A stretch of DNA of 64,000 nt from NCBI GenBank assembly GCA_960531495.1, contig OY482855.1, forward strand, positions 7,736,026-7,800,025, read 5' to 3'. Below are positions 22,831-34,072 of the stretch, in pieces. Made by a program: the position numbers and the translations under genes. The stretch comes from Zeus faber. Its lineage: Eukaryota > Chordata > Actinopteri > Zeiformes > Zeidae. The notes under the pieces are model-generated. The model saw nothing but the letters and a program-made list of their open reading frames with translations, did not search any database and was not told where the DNA came from. Numbering within the stretch: the stretch's first letter is position 1; the number at the start of each line of letters is the position of its first letter.

Positions 22831-24801
22831 TAATTTCCAGCAGGACTTGAGGCAATTCCACAGCTCCCAGTTAGTGCAGAAAAACATTCCATTTGCAGAA
22901 ATTGTCCCAAGTTATTTAGTCTGATGTTGGCCAAACTGGATCTCTGTACACAATGTTTTTACAGACATTCTTGGCAATGCAGGAGTAGAGTGTCACCCAG
23001 CAGAATATCAGATCGATTGGAATGTCCTTCGAGCCTCAATGAAACCCGGGGCACTTAATGTGCTTGCTGCAGACATGGTCAAACAGGCAGTGTCATAAAG
23101 AAAACACCCCAGGGTTGCTCTGATAGCAATGTCTCTCAGTGATATCACAGTAATTATTAATTCAACTTCTGAACATTGCTTCAACAACTCTGTAAATTTA
23201 GGAGAATGTCACATTTAAATAATAGCTATTAGAAATGATTCTAGTTCTATCGGGCACACTAAAACATATAACAATACATTTGACGATGGAGCTCAATAAG
23301 AGGTATAGAGCTAAATTCAATCAAGGTTTTTTCACTTACAGGCTTGCATGCCTTTCATTTTACAATAATTCCAGTTGATCATTTTCATTTATTGTATTTG
23401 TAAATTAGTTAAAAAAAAATAGCAATACTATCAATAACATCCACAAGGGCCTTTGAATGCTGGACATGTTCTAGCCTTACTTAATTGGAGAGCAATTCTC
23501 TTTGATCAATCATATTGTCAACCCTTCAGGTCCCCCAATCAAACGGTCACTTCTTAAAACAACCACATAAAATCATACTAAGTCATAGATTAAAGTTGTT
23601 GTGGAATCAATTCTTTATTTTATTCGTCTTACCCCTGGGTACAATAATATACATTTAGGTAAAATTCCACCACAATGGTTACGCAGTTTGAATTGATTTT
23701 GTATCATATGTGCTATACAAATAAATGTGCCAATTTGCACCTGTCTCATAAAACGGCTTGAGTTTCATAGAAAGCTTTGACAGACCTGCCCCCTCAGCCC
23801 CTCCCCATTTAAGACTTGGACCATCCTAAAAGAGGTAAGAATAGCAGGTGTGGGATCAAAACATTTTTATATCCTTGTCATCGGTAATTGTAAACATTAC
23901 AATATATTTCCCATATTCAAGCCTCTATAGTGGACCATATTGTTACAATGAGCATTGCCCCCCGTCCCCCGGAGAAAAAAGTTGACACCCCCTGCATATC
24001 ATTGTTAATTTCACACTCTGCTTTTATCTTTGAAATTCAATAAATTTATTTACAGAAGGCCTATCCCTTGCCTAGATGTTCTTCAGAACAACTTCTTGAA
24101 AGAGAAAAACAATTAAGATGGCCTGGGTAAGGCTAAATAATATAAATCGAAATAATATAAAATGTAAAACCGAATTGCTATTATACTCATACAGAATATA
24201 TTATATTTTTTATAATAAACGCTACTGAGCTGCACTGTTCCACATCTAGAGTATATAGTGAAGGGTGTTCCACCATCTAATTCTTTACTTTTTCAGGACA
24301 ATATTCCACACGAGAGATAGTTTGTAGGCCTTTTGATTGCAGTTCCCTGACCCATGTTTAATATTTTTGAAGTCAAAGTTTTAATTCAGAGTTCAACCAC
24401 CAATCAAAATATGCATCTTCTCTGTGGGAAGAGACCCCTACAAATAAGGCTTTAAGGAGGGAGGCGGAGTCTTTCCGGCCGTAGTGCGCCGACATGGCGC
24501 AAGTTTAATTGTTCATTTCAATATTGGGCACGCAGGCCACAATCATATATATGACTGAGGATTTATTATAATAATTGTGGATAGTAGTCCTCTCAGGCAC
24601 AGGAGCAAGCATGTGCGCCAATCTCCTCTGTAAGACTGACATTAAGAAAACTCCCTGACTCGAATCAAGGCAGCTTGATGGCCCCCGGAAACGGAAACCC
24701 TGCTGTTGTCCGCAGCCAGTGCTTGACCACGCCCCTTTGTCTGCCACAGTATTGTTAATCTTTAAAGCCTAAAAACTGTGATGATTGGACTCACACTGCC
24801 C
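22831..24801. other. No gene; one coding-like island
   Basis: Mostly AT-rich and unassigned. A plus frame at 22928-23098 (about 56 codons, ends TAA at 23096) has protein-like composition (NVFTDILGNAGVECHPAEYQ) but matches nothing I recognise. An L2-type tail remnant, GTGCTATACAAATAAAT, lies near 23709. The stretch 24430-24520 is GC-richer. Confidence 0.35.
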
Positions 24802-24823
24802 AGAGAGAGAGAGAGAGAGAGAG
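24802..24823. repeat. GA microsatellite
   Basis: Eleven GA units, followed to about 24875 by interrupted GAGA-rich sequence. Confidence 0.85.
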
Positions 24824-24904
24824 CGCGGAATAGAGACAGAGAGAGAGGACGAGAGCGAAAGAGGTTGAGGCTTCATTTTCATCTGTTGATGCAGGTACAT
24901 CCAT

Positions 24905-25526
24905 TAATCTACATGAAAAAAATAAGACCAAGCAGTGATAAAAACATAAATAGGAAACCTGAAACACACAGACAAGTAATATAATAAACTAAGATAATAT
25001 AAAAATGCTTCAAATGTGAAGCACTAACAAATCCTCCTGAACAGAACACAGCACTCCCCTGATTCCCCTGATTGGGTCCAAAAATGAAAACTTCGAAAGA
25101 AAATTCCTCCCCTAACTTCTGGAACCATTCCTTTAACTGCCTGAAGAAACCCTCAAGTCTAAAGGACTGGATAATAAGATGCTGGATTGTCTCCCTGACT
25201 GAGCAGAAAGAACACCCCTCCCCAGTGCATGGATCCAGGTGTGCCACATGTCTGTTCGAAGCTATCGCCCGTGTACAATCCTCCACTGGAGGTCACCCGT
25301 CCGTTTATCGATGGGGGGTTTGTACAGGCACCGCCAGCTCCATTTCGGTGAAGAGCCTGGCTAAAAAACTCAGTCCACCTCGACACCTTCATCCCTGCCA
25401 GAGAGCGTAAGTGTGACACTTTAACGCAGGTGTAGTAGGTAGTTTTCTTCCCTACTGACTCCAACTCCCCTAGCACTGGAGTTGTGAGGGAAGGAGAACT
25501 CCCCACCTTCTCCTGCCACTTCCCAG
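24905..25526 (-). pseudogene. Tx1-like LINE ORF2, 3' part
   Basis: Minus-strand frames continue the LINE at 35048-36905. GKWQEKVGSSPSL joins across the ERV-2 insertion point, then LAGMKVSRWTEFFSQALHRN, then HLDPCTGEGCSFCSVRETIQ with the C-x2-C...H zinc-like block near 25200. Such C-terminal zinc-like blocks are known from L1/Tx1-type LINEs. The frame is shifted at least once near 25280. Confidence 0.7.
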
Positions 25527-26053
25527 TATGGGAGAAATTTACTAGTACATTTAAAATAAATATGTTCATTATATTCTACCATTAAATAAGAAAGAACATT
25601 CGTTATCTTGCCCATATGCTATATGAATGAAGTAAGTGTGTGGGAAACAGGGGTCAGCAAAGACATGAATAAGTGCTTTGTTGACCGTGGGCCATATGAC
25701 ATGGGAAGGTCTGTTAATGCAAACATCCCCTCTAAAATATGGCCTGGACTAGCGTCGGGAGGTTTGTTATTGTAACTGACGTCAAAGACTGCAGACAACT
25801 GGGTTCTTTGCACTACTGACAGTGTAGGAGTAAGGAAGGGATTCTTATTGAGAATAAACAGATGTACATTCTGGACCAACAGAAAGAGGTTAAAAGAAGG
25901 AGTCTGTGAGCGGCTCGGGAGTTCTTTACCAAACCAACTCAGGTTCTGTTGTCACTTTTTGCAAGTGATAATAAAGTCTTATATCTTCAGACCTCGACTC
26001 TCTCGAACTTCTCTTCTTCAGTTTAATTGTTAGATGCAGTTTTTTCCACTACA
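25527..26053 (+). repeat. ERV-2 5' LTR
   Basis: It starts TATGGGAGAAATTTACTAG and ends CACTACA, 527 bp. An AATAAAG polyadenylation signal lies near 25970, followed by a CTCGACTCTCTCG stretch. The TA before TGGG is unusual, but the CCAG target duplication supports the boundary given. Confidence 0.85.
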
Positions 26054-26057
26054 TATT

Positions 26058-26075
26058 TGGCGTTGTCGGCAGGAT
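26058..26075 (+). other. ERV-2 primer-binding site, serine-tRNA-like
   Basis: Four bases after the 5' LTR lies TGGCGTTGTCGGCAGGAT. Recalling vertebrate tRNA-Ser(AGA), whose 3' end pairs with TGGCGTAGTCGGCAGGAT, it matches 17 of 18 bases. Reverse transcription would start here. The tRNA assignment is from memory. Confidence 0.6.
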
Positions 26076-26383
26076 TGAAGAACAGGGACCCGCCGGCTGC
26101 TGGGCTGTGGGTCGGGGACCGGCAAGGGTCACACAAAAACGGGTGGCCACCCAACTTGAAAAGGTAAGCATTGTTCTTACCCATTAATTTAGTAAATTTG
26201 TGTGATCATTGTCTGCCCGATTCTCACGCCCGGTGGTAGGTATTGTGTCTCTCCAAAAAGAACCAAAAGCATATATGTAAAGAAGGAGGAGAGAGAAAGA
26301 GAGTGGCTTGGAATGAAGTTGACGCATGCATGCACACACAACGCTCTGTGAATTATACACATTGTAGCAGAGTGTGGAAACGG

Positions 26384-26529
26384 TCCTGTATAAGATCTAT
26401 TTTTGGTAAGCAGGGTAGAGACGGCCTGTATAGATCTCTTTTATTTCTGGTAAGCAGGTTAGAGACCTCCTGTATAAGATCTATTTTTGGTAAGCAGGTT
26501 AGAGACGTCCTGTATAGATCTCTTTAATT
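26384..26529 (+). repeat. Tandem repeats with splice-donor cores in ERV-2 leader
   Basis: Four units of alternately 40 and 44 bp start CCTGTATA at 26385, 26425, 26469 and 26509, so an 84-bp pair is repeated. The first three units contain GGTAAGCAG at 26405, 26449 and 26489, close to the splice-donor consensus. A further AAAGGTAAGC lies near 26160. Confidence 0.8.
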
Positions 26530-27151
26530 TTGTCCGCGGGTAATCATATAGAAAGTCCATTAAAAGCATAGGGACAGTGCTCAGAGGCTTATCACTCATG
26601 TGATTATCTATTTTAAGTTTGTTTTGAAGTTTAAAAATCTGGGGTACTCCCTCTGACGAGAGGGCCCAGTTGGTCGAAAGAGTTATTTTGTGTTGTTTTG
26701 TGTTAGTTAGGAGCTTTGTTATGTGTTGGTAAATCTGGGATACCACCTTTCAAGAGAGAAAGGGTCTGCATAGTCAGAGAATTGTGTTTGTCTTCGTCTA
26801 TTGTAGTTAATTAGCTGAGAGAAGGAGTTCTAGAAGTAATAGATAGAGATATAGGTGAAGATAAGGTATTGTAATTGACAACTAATATAAAATACATTTC
26901 TAATAATAGGGCCGAGCAGAGTGGCTTGGGAAGCCTGTAGAGAGCAGGGGTTAGAAAGGAGGAGAGGAGAAAAGAGAAAAGGTGGTCGAGCAGCTCCGGG
27001 GGAGCCGCAAGTCAGAAAAGAAAAAAAAAAGGGAGTGGAGCAGCTTTACATTCACTTGGAGAAGACAGAGGAAAAGGCGTGAACGTAAACTGTAGTGAAT
27101 AACAACAGAATAATACTAGATAATTAATAGTTACATACACCATTAAGTATC

Positions 27152-29026
27152 ATGGCCCCTACAGCCGTAGAAATATTGACAAAAAAAAAACCTTTAAATA
27201 AAGAGGAGATAATAAAAATCTCAGCCAAATGGGGTAGGAGGACTGCCAAATTGGGAACAAAATGGCCAGAGGGAGGAACATTTGATACAACAGTGTGTGA
27301 AGAAATGGAGGTGATGATGAAGAATCACAAAATAAATACAACTGGGAAAAAAGCGATTGAGAAAAGAGAAAGAGAGAGGATAATATTAGCAATGTTCCAA
27401 AAAGAAGGTACAAAGTGGAGGCAGAGAGAAAGAACAGCTAGGGAAATGTCTAGTGGAGTTGAGGAAGTTGAAACGGTTCAGCCACCTCTATATAACACAG
27501 GACAGTACCCAATATTAACAGGTACGGTGGAGGTTAAAGGGGAGGTTAAGCTGGATAAAGAGAGGGATAAGGCTTGTAGAACACAGAGAGGGAGAGGACC
27601 ACCCTTACAGATGGACTGTTATAAAGGCCTTAGAAGGACAGCAAACGAGTGGAGTAGTGATAGCGGAAGTGATAGTGATGGAGACGAGGGCGTTAATAGA
27701 GGAAGAAGGTTAAAAGACAGCCAGATGGAGATGACAGCGGAGCGCAGCCATGAGGGAGAGCGCTTCAGTGGGACACCAGGGAAAGAAAGGGAGGGGGCTG
27801 AGCCCAGCAGCAGTATATCAGCGCAAGTTCCCCTAGTGTTCGACTTGCAAGAGGAACTTAGGAGATCACAAAGAAAGAAAAGAGCAGCTAAGACTTATTC
27901 AGGAAAATATCCTATCCTGGTAAAAGGACAACAAGCCCAATATATCCCATGGGGGTCCAAAGATTTAGAAGGATTGGTAAAAAAGTTACCTAATATTAAC
28001 AAAGGGGCTGCAAAGTGGATAGGGATGTTTGAGGAAAACACCATAGGGAATATAATGGCGGTGGGTGATCTGAAAGCTTTGTTGGCCAGAGTGTTGGGGA
28101 TAGAGAAGATGAAGAGCATACCAACAAACAGGGGTTTGAGCCAACTGTTGGACGAGGCCTCTGATGGAACCACATTTGACGCTTATAGACAAAGAACTTG
28201 GACAGCACTCAGATGCGAGTACCCAGTCTGTATAGACCACAAGATCCTGAGGGGTCACACAATAGGCGACACAGAAAACCCTGCAACATTCCTGCAGAAC
28301 CAAGTTAGGAGGTGGCAATTGGAGACGGAGAAAGATCCAGAAAATGATGGATTGATCTCTATGCTCTTCAGAAATGCCATAGTAGAAGCATTGCCTGGCC
28401 CGGTCAAAAGCAAGCTAGGAGATGTGGTGGGACTGACCTCATCAATGCCCCATAAAGAGTTCAGCGATCATCTGGTCCACGCAGTGGAGAGATATCGACA
28501 AAACGAACAGAAGATTCAAGAACAAAGCAAAGAGGTGCAGAGAAAGCTGACTCAGCTTCAGCTAGAAGAACTCATGAAGAAAGAAAAGAAAAAGCAGGCA
28601 GTTGTTGTGAAACCAGATGTTGCAACAATGGAAAACGTCCAACAGGCCCCGCCACAGATCCAACCTCTTCAACAGACACTACCCCCCCCGGCACGACAGC
28701 CTCAGAGCCAAGGGTCACTCACCCCACCTGTGGTTAATGTTTATACGCAGAATAGTGGGAATCCGAGGGGTGGAAACACACAGAACCAGTATAGGGGACA
28801 GCGAGAATATCCAAGGCATGCTCAGCAGCAGGGACAGTCTAGTTACACCATGGGACGGGGGCCCCCGAGACAGATGAAACCCGAGGCAGAGGCAGGCATA
28901 GCTCCCACCATAGAAGGACTAATAAAGGCAGGTGTTATAATAGAGACAAAAAGTAACTGTAACACTCCTTTGCTTCCTGTGCTAAAAGCAGATAAACAAA
29001 AATGGCGGTTGGTGCATGATTTGTGA
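27152..29026 (+). pseudogene. ERV-2 gag fused in frame to start of RT
   Basis: The ATG at 27152 opens 624 residues. Residues 1-110 look like a basic matrix region and 160-250 are acidic and Ser-rich. Residues 260-460 are capsid-like (YIPWGSKDLEGLVKKLPNIN, RRWQLETEKDPENDG), and 460-500 are charged and likely coiled-coil. A Gln/Pro-rich tail follows. No CCHC zinc knuckle and no protease follow; the frame passes directly at about 28870 into the RT start (KPEAEAGIAPTIEGLIKAGV). The stop is a TGA at 29024-29026 after LVHDL. An Arg CGA to TGA change would explain it, a typical CpG transition. Virion core function is expected for the family; this copy is defective. Confidence 0.85.
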
Positions 29027-31757
29027 GCTGTCAATGACGTTGTTGAGGACATGCAGGCTGAAGTTCCAAATCCACACACGATGCTGACCAACGTTCCTCC
29101 GGATGCCAAGTATTTCACAGTGATTGATTTATGTGGTGCATTTTTCAGTGTACCTCTTGCAGAAGAAAGCAGACATTTGTTCGCATTTACATATAAAGGT
29201 AAACAATACACTTATACAAGAATGCCACAGGGGTTTAAACATTCTCCACATTTGTTTAATCAGGTGTTGAAAAGTGATTTGAACGAACTGGTACTACATG
29301 GTACACTGATACAGTATGTGGACGATCTCCTGATCTATTCTCCTACATTGGAACAGTGTCATGAGGACTCCATGGCTGTATTAACACGATTGGCAATAGG
29401 GGGGCACAAGGTGTCCAGGAAAAAATTACAATACTGCCAGACGGATGTTGAATACTTGGGGAGGCTGATAGCACACCAAACTAAAGCCATAGCCCCCAAT
29501 CAGCTCGAGGGGATTAGCAAAGCACCTAAACCAGACACGGTACGACAAATGATGACATTTCTGGGGATGAGAGGGTTTAGTTCAGATTGGATAGAGGACT
29601 ATGCCCTTAAAACTGCACCATTAAGAGCAATAATGAAGAACGTAGGAACAACTAACCTTCAAGCTAAACTTATATGGGATGCAGATGCATTGGCAGCGTT
29701 TGAAAGCATCAAACGAGAACTTCAGGGAGCAAGTGTATTGGCAACTCCAGACTATACAAAACCATTCCTATTGTATGTAGCAAATAGGAGTCAGGGGTAC
29801 GCATCAGTAATACTAATGCAAGAATCCTGCAGTGGGAGGCGAAATCAACCCATAGCATATTATAGCTCAAAATTGGATACAGTAGCACAAGGCTACCCAC
29901 CCTGTTATCAGGGATTAGCTGCGGTACAGTATGCTTATGACAAAGCTTCATCCATCACGATGGGATATCTGGTATCTATTTTTACACATCATAAAGTTAC
30001 TGAACTGATTGAACAGAGGAAATTTGTGTTGACAAACGCGAGGTTGTTGGAATATTTGACCTTGCTTACATTCCCCGATGTTACCATTAGAAGGTGTTCA
30101 ACGGTGAACCCAGCAGAAAAAATTCCACATGATTTTGAAGGGAAGTCACACGACTGTGTGACTGATTCTCTGACGTTTACCAAGTTAAGGCCTGATTTGT
30201 TGTCAACACCACTAATTGGGGCTGAGGAGGAGTTGTTTGTAGATGGTTCGTGCTACAGAGATCATTTGGGTAACCATGCAGGATTTGCAGTAGTACGACA
30301 AAACCCGGATAGAACTTTTGCTGTCATTCAAAGTTCTTATTGTAAACAACCATGTTCAGCACAGGTGGCTGAATTGAAAGCTCTTACAGCTGCCTGCCGG
30401 GAAGGGGCAGGTAAAATTGTGAACATATATACTGATTCTGCATATGCACATGGTGTGTGTCATCTGTTCGGAGCAGTATGGAAAATGAGGGGTTTTAAGA
30501 AGACTGATGGGTCCCCCATAAGGCATTGTGATCAGATTGTGGAACGGATGTTGGCATTGTTGCTACCTAAGCAAGTGGCAATAATCAAATGTCAGGCACA
30601 CAAGAAAGGAAATGACTATGTCACAAAAGGTAACAGTGCTGCAGATGAGGCGGCCAAGAGAGCCTCTAACAGTTGTGTTTTGATTCAGGCAGTGTTGACT
30701 ATGCCTGTGGCTTCACCTACTGAAGATGATGTTGTCCGCATGCAAGAGAAGGCTGGTGTCTATGAGCAAAACATGTGGCTGAAGAGGGGTGCGGTGCGCA
30801 CTCCGACTGGGTTATGGAGAACTCATGATGGGATGTTAGTGGCACCGACCGCGTTGTTAGGATTGCTTATCACTAATGGTTTTGACCATTGCGCAAGGGG
30901 GGAAGTAGTAAGGAGAATCAGAAAACAAGGTTTTTGGTCACCATACTTGTAAACAATGGTTGAAAATCAGCTCAATGAATGTGAAGTATGTGCGAAAAAT
31001 AATGTAAGAAAAACAATCACCACCCCATTGGGACACATTCCAACACCAGAGGGACCATTTAGACATCTAGTCTTAGACTATGTGGACATGATCAAAAAAA
31101 GTAAATGGGAAAAGATACATGCTTGTAGTCATTGACAGATTTAGCAGATGGGTGGAGGCAGTCCCATCAAAAGATCAGAGTGCGGCTACAGTAATCAAAT
31201 TCTTGACCAGAGAGGTCATGCCAAGGTTTGGAATTCCAACAGAAATAAGCTCAGACAACGGCTCTGCGTTTATCCAAAAAACTGTTAAACAAGTAATACA
31301 GCAATTACATATCAAACAAAGATTGGGTTGTGTGTATCACCCTCAATCACAAGGAATGGTGGAAAGAGTGAATGGAACAATCAAGACAAAAATTAACAAA
31401 ATTTGTGCAAGTGCTAAATTGAACTGGGTAGATGCACTCCCATTAGCACTAATGAGTTATCGCATGCAAACTAACAGAATGACACATTTAACTCCGCACG
31501 AAATGCTCACGGGTGGACCCATGCCTGCACCTAACCTCAGAGGACCCCATAAGGGTCCTCCACTGGAACAATTGCAATTAGAAATTAGAGAATATATCAA
31601 GCAACTAACTGGCATACGTAAGCATATATTCCAACAGGAGAAGAACCGAGTACCAGAACCAGAAGACGACCCACCAAGGGGGGTGGAACCAGGCGACCAG
31701 GTGTACCTAAGGGTGTTCCGCAGAAAGTGGAACGAGCCCAGGAGAGAAGGACCATAA
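29027..31757 (+). pseudogene. ERV-2 pol: RT, RNase H, integrase
   Basis: The frame continues from the TGA at 29024 to a TAA at 30950-30952. The RT polymerase has YVDD at 29315-29326. RNase H follows near 30230-30660 with its acidic residues in FVDGS, AELKAL, YTDSAY and AADEAAK. The integrase zinc region is split by the TAA: an incomplete His part lies before it, and CEVC lies near 30990 after it. A one-base frameshift near 31100-31120 leads into the frame 31119-31757. That frame holds the core's second Asp (SSDNGS, near 31250), the Glu (GMVERVNG, near 31360) and the C-terminal domain. It would copy and integrate the element if intact. At least two stops and one frameshift disable it. Confidence 0.9.
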
Positions 31758-31935
31758 AAAGTCACCCATGCAACCCCAACTGCCATCCAGGTGGAAGGGA
31801 GTTCCACCTGGTACCACCTCAACCACTGCACGAAAGCTGCGCAACCCAGGACGAGGGAAGAGAGTGGGGAGGAGTTGGATGCAGACGCAACCGATACTGA
31901 CCCACCACCCCAAGACCAGACCTAGCCCAGCCAGG

Positions 31936-33119
31936 ATGATGATGATGTTGAAGCTGATGAAGCTGTTCCTGATCCTCTACCGCCTTGGGCAGACCCCAGT
32001 GGCCCAAGGACGGGTTCAGGGGAAGGATGAAATCACACTAACAGAGCAGACCTGGAACAACCAGGAATCAGATGGTAACAACAGAGAAAACATGACAGTG
32101 TTGCAGGAAAGGCTAGCCCCGAGGTATTCAGGAATAGTAAACAGTGTAAGGAAAAAGAGGTCAGAGAGAGAAGCCTTACATATTGAAACACCCCCACAAG
32201 AAGTAAAATTTGACAATGAACAAATTATCTTAAGTATTATGGCAGATGGAGAACGTCAATAAGCGGTAATGATGCTCAAGAAGTTCAAACCAATTATCTG
32301 GGGACAAGAACAATGCAAAATAAGTATTTCAAAGACTCATGCATACTGGTGTTTTACGGTCGAACCTACAAATCAATGGAACTATGAGATAAACCACTAC
32401 AGACTAGAAATTACGAAACTGCAGATTTCAAATATACGTGAAGATACAAAAATATTTTCCCTCTTAAGACAAAATGCCTCCTGCATAATACAAGAGAATA
32501 ATGATATGACCAAGGCAAATAAAATATTAACTATGGATTCGGACATAATTAATAATAATACTAATATAACAAGCGCCACCGTAAAGGGTAGTGTGATACG
32601 GATGATGCTCTATCCGCCCTAGGTGAACAGTTGGAAGCCACAAGCGCTGTGGCTTGGCAAAACAGGCAAGCATTAGATTGGCTCTTAGCGGAGAAGGGAG
32701 GAGTGTGTGAACTCATAGGTGAAATGTGTTGTACCTTTATCGCAAATAATACTTCACCGAACGGAACATTCACACTTGCCATGAATAAACTTAAAAAGCT
32801 AAGACAGGAGGTTAAAGACAATGCGGGACATGGGAATGATTGGATGTCATGGCAAGAACTGCGTATGGGAAAATGGGGAACAATATTGGCTCAAATAGGA
32901 TTAGTTCTTTTAATTGTATTCACAATGATGGGATTGATTTTTTGTTGTTGTATTCAAATACTAAGGTCCATGATAGAATCTAGGCTAAACAAACAAATGT
33001 TCCTTATGTCCAAAGGCATAGGTGAGGAGAAAGGATTAGAATGGGAATATGTTGGGAATAAAAGCCAGAGTGAATATGGTGATGATGACGACATGGAAGG
33101 GGAGAAATTCAAGGTTTGA
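31936..33119 (+). pseudogene. ERV-2 env, shortened and broken
   Basis: A hydrophobic leader (MMMMLKLMKLFLILYRLG) starts at 31936. The surface-subunit part is short and split between frames ending at 32264 and 32622, with several N-x-S/T sites near 32480-32580. The transmembrane subunit is open from about 32600 to 33119. It has a C-x6-CC loop (CELIGEMCC, 32706-32732), a membrane span near 32880-32970 and an acidic tail. The C-x6-CC loop is typical of gamma-type envelopes. About 1.18 kb is shorter than the usual 1.7-2 kb, so much of the surface subunit is missing. Confidence 0.75.
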
Positions 33120-33729
33120 CCTGGCCTTGAGGAGGCTCACATGTGCTCGTGCTAGTAACCTCTCCATGTGGGTTACACCCTTGTTAAGCAGGATGAATAC
33201 TGAACTCATAAAATAACCGGACATGAAGATGCTGATGAAAGCTGAAGCAACGACTACAATAATGCCCAAAACCCCCCACAAACATACAGCACACAAATAC
33301 ATGAAGATCACCTGATCATCCACGACAATGCATGTTGAAAGAATTTAAGTTTTATTTCTTTTTCTGTGTTACATACTTCCTGTAAGGATGACTTTCAATG
33401 CATGCTGAAAGTCTGTTTAATTTTGTGTTATGCATTTGTTGAAGTACTTATATGATGTTTGTCTAGGTCATGGGTTGTGGATAATGATTTTGATGTTTTT
33501 CACGATTTATAGAGGAAATAACACATGCAAGACTCTACTTAAATAACAGGCTGCCGCTTACATGACATTTATAACTGAACTCATTATGCTATGTGATTTA
33601 TTAAGTTAACTTGTACTCATGTTAAGATGTTTTGCAATAATATGCAATTTGATATAAGTATGCTAAAGGTTTTTATGTTAACTTTTAATTTTTGTATTGC
33701 ATGTTTTTATATATGATTATATATTTCAT
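33120..33729. other. ERV-2 region between env and polypurine tract
   Basis: AT-rich, non-coding. A frame on the minus strand (33323-33036) overlaps env and looks accidental. Together with 33800-34060 it forms an unusually long env-to-LTR spacer of about 0.9 kb. Confidence 0.5.
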
Positions 33730-33800
33730 TCAAGATTTTTTTTTTTTATTTGTCACATACATATACATACTTCCATACATATATGCAGTGAAATGTAATC
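33730..33800 (-). mobile_element. Short 5'-truncated LINE tail
   Basis: ATTCAAGATTTTT, then TTTGTCACATACATATACAT and ATATGCAGTGAAATGTAAT, match the inverted tail at 63685-63760. So about 70 bp of a Rex1-like LINE end were inserted, minus strand, inside ERV-2. Confidence 0.6.
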
Positions 33801-34060
33801 ATTATGGGTACCAACTCAGAGGATTGAAACACTTATAGGGTATCGCACATTTGGTAACCTTTTTTAACTTGCTTAAGTAAAGGTTCAGGTTGAAAACCCT
33901 GAAACAGGTTGAAATTCCTGTGATGATAAGAAAGCAAGACGTTTTTTCCAGGTAATCAAATGTGAATACTGTTCGTTTATCTAGCAGTCCGGCAAGTAGT
34001 CTTTTGTAAATTTGGGTTATTAAAGATAATGGTAATTGACATTGGGACTTAATAAGTCCC

Positions 34061-34072
34061 AAAGGGGGGATA
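34061..34072 (+). other. ERV-2 polypurine tract
   Basis: AAAGGGGGGATA directly precedes the 3' LTR and would prime plus-strand synthesis. Confidence 0.75.
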
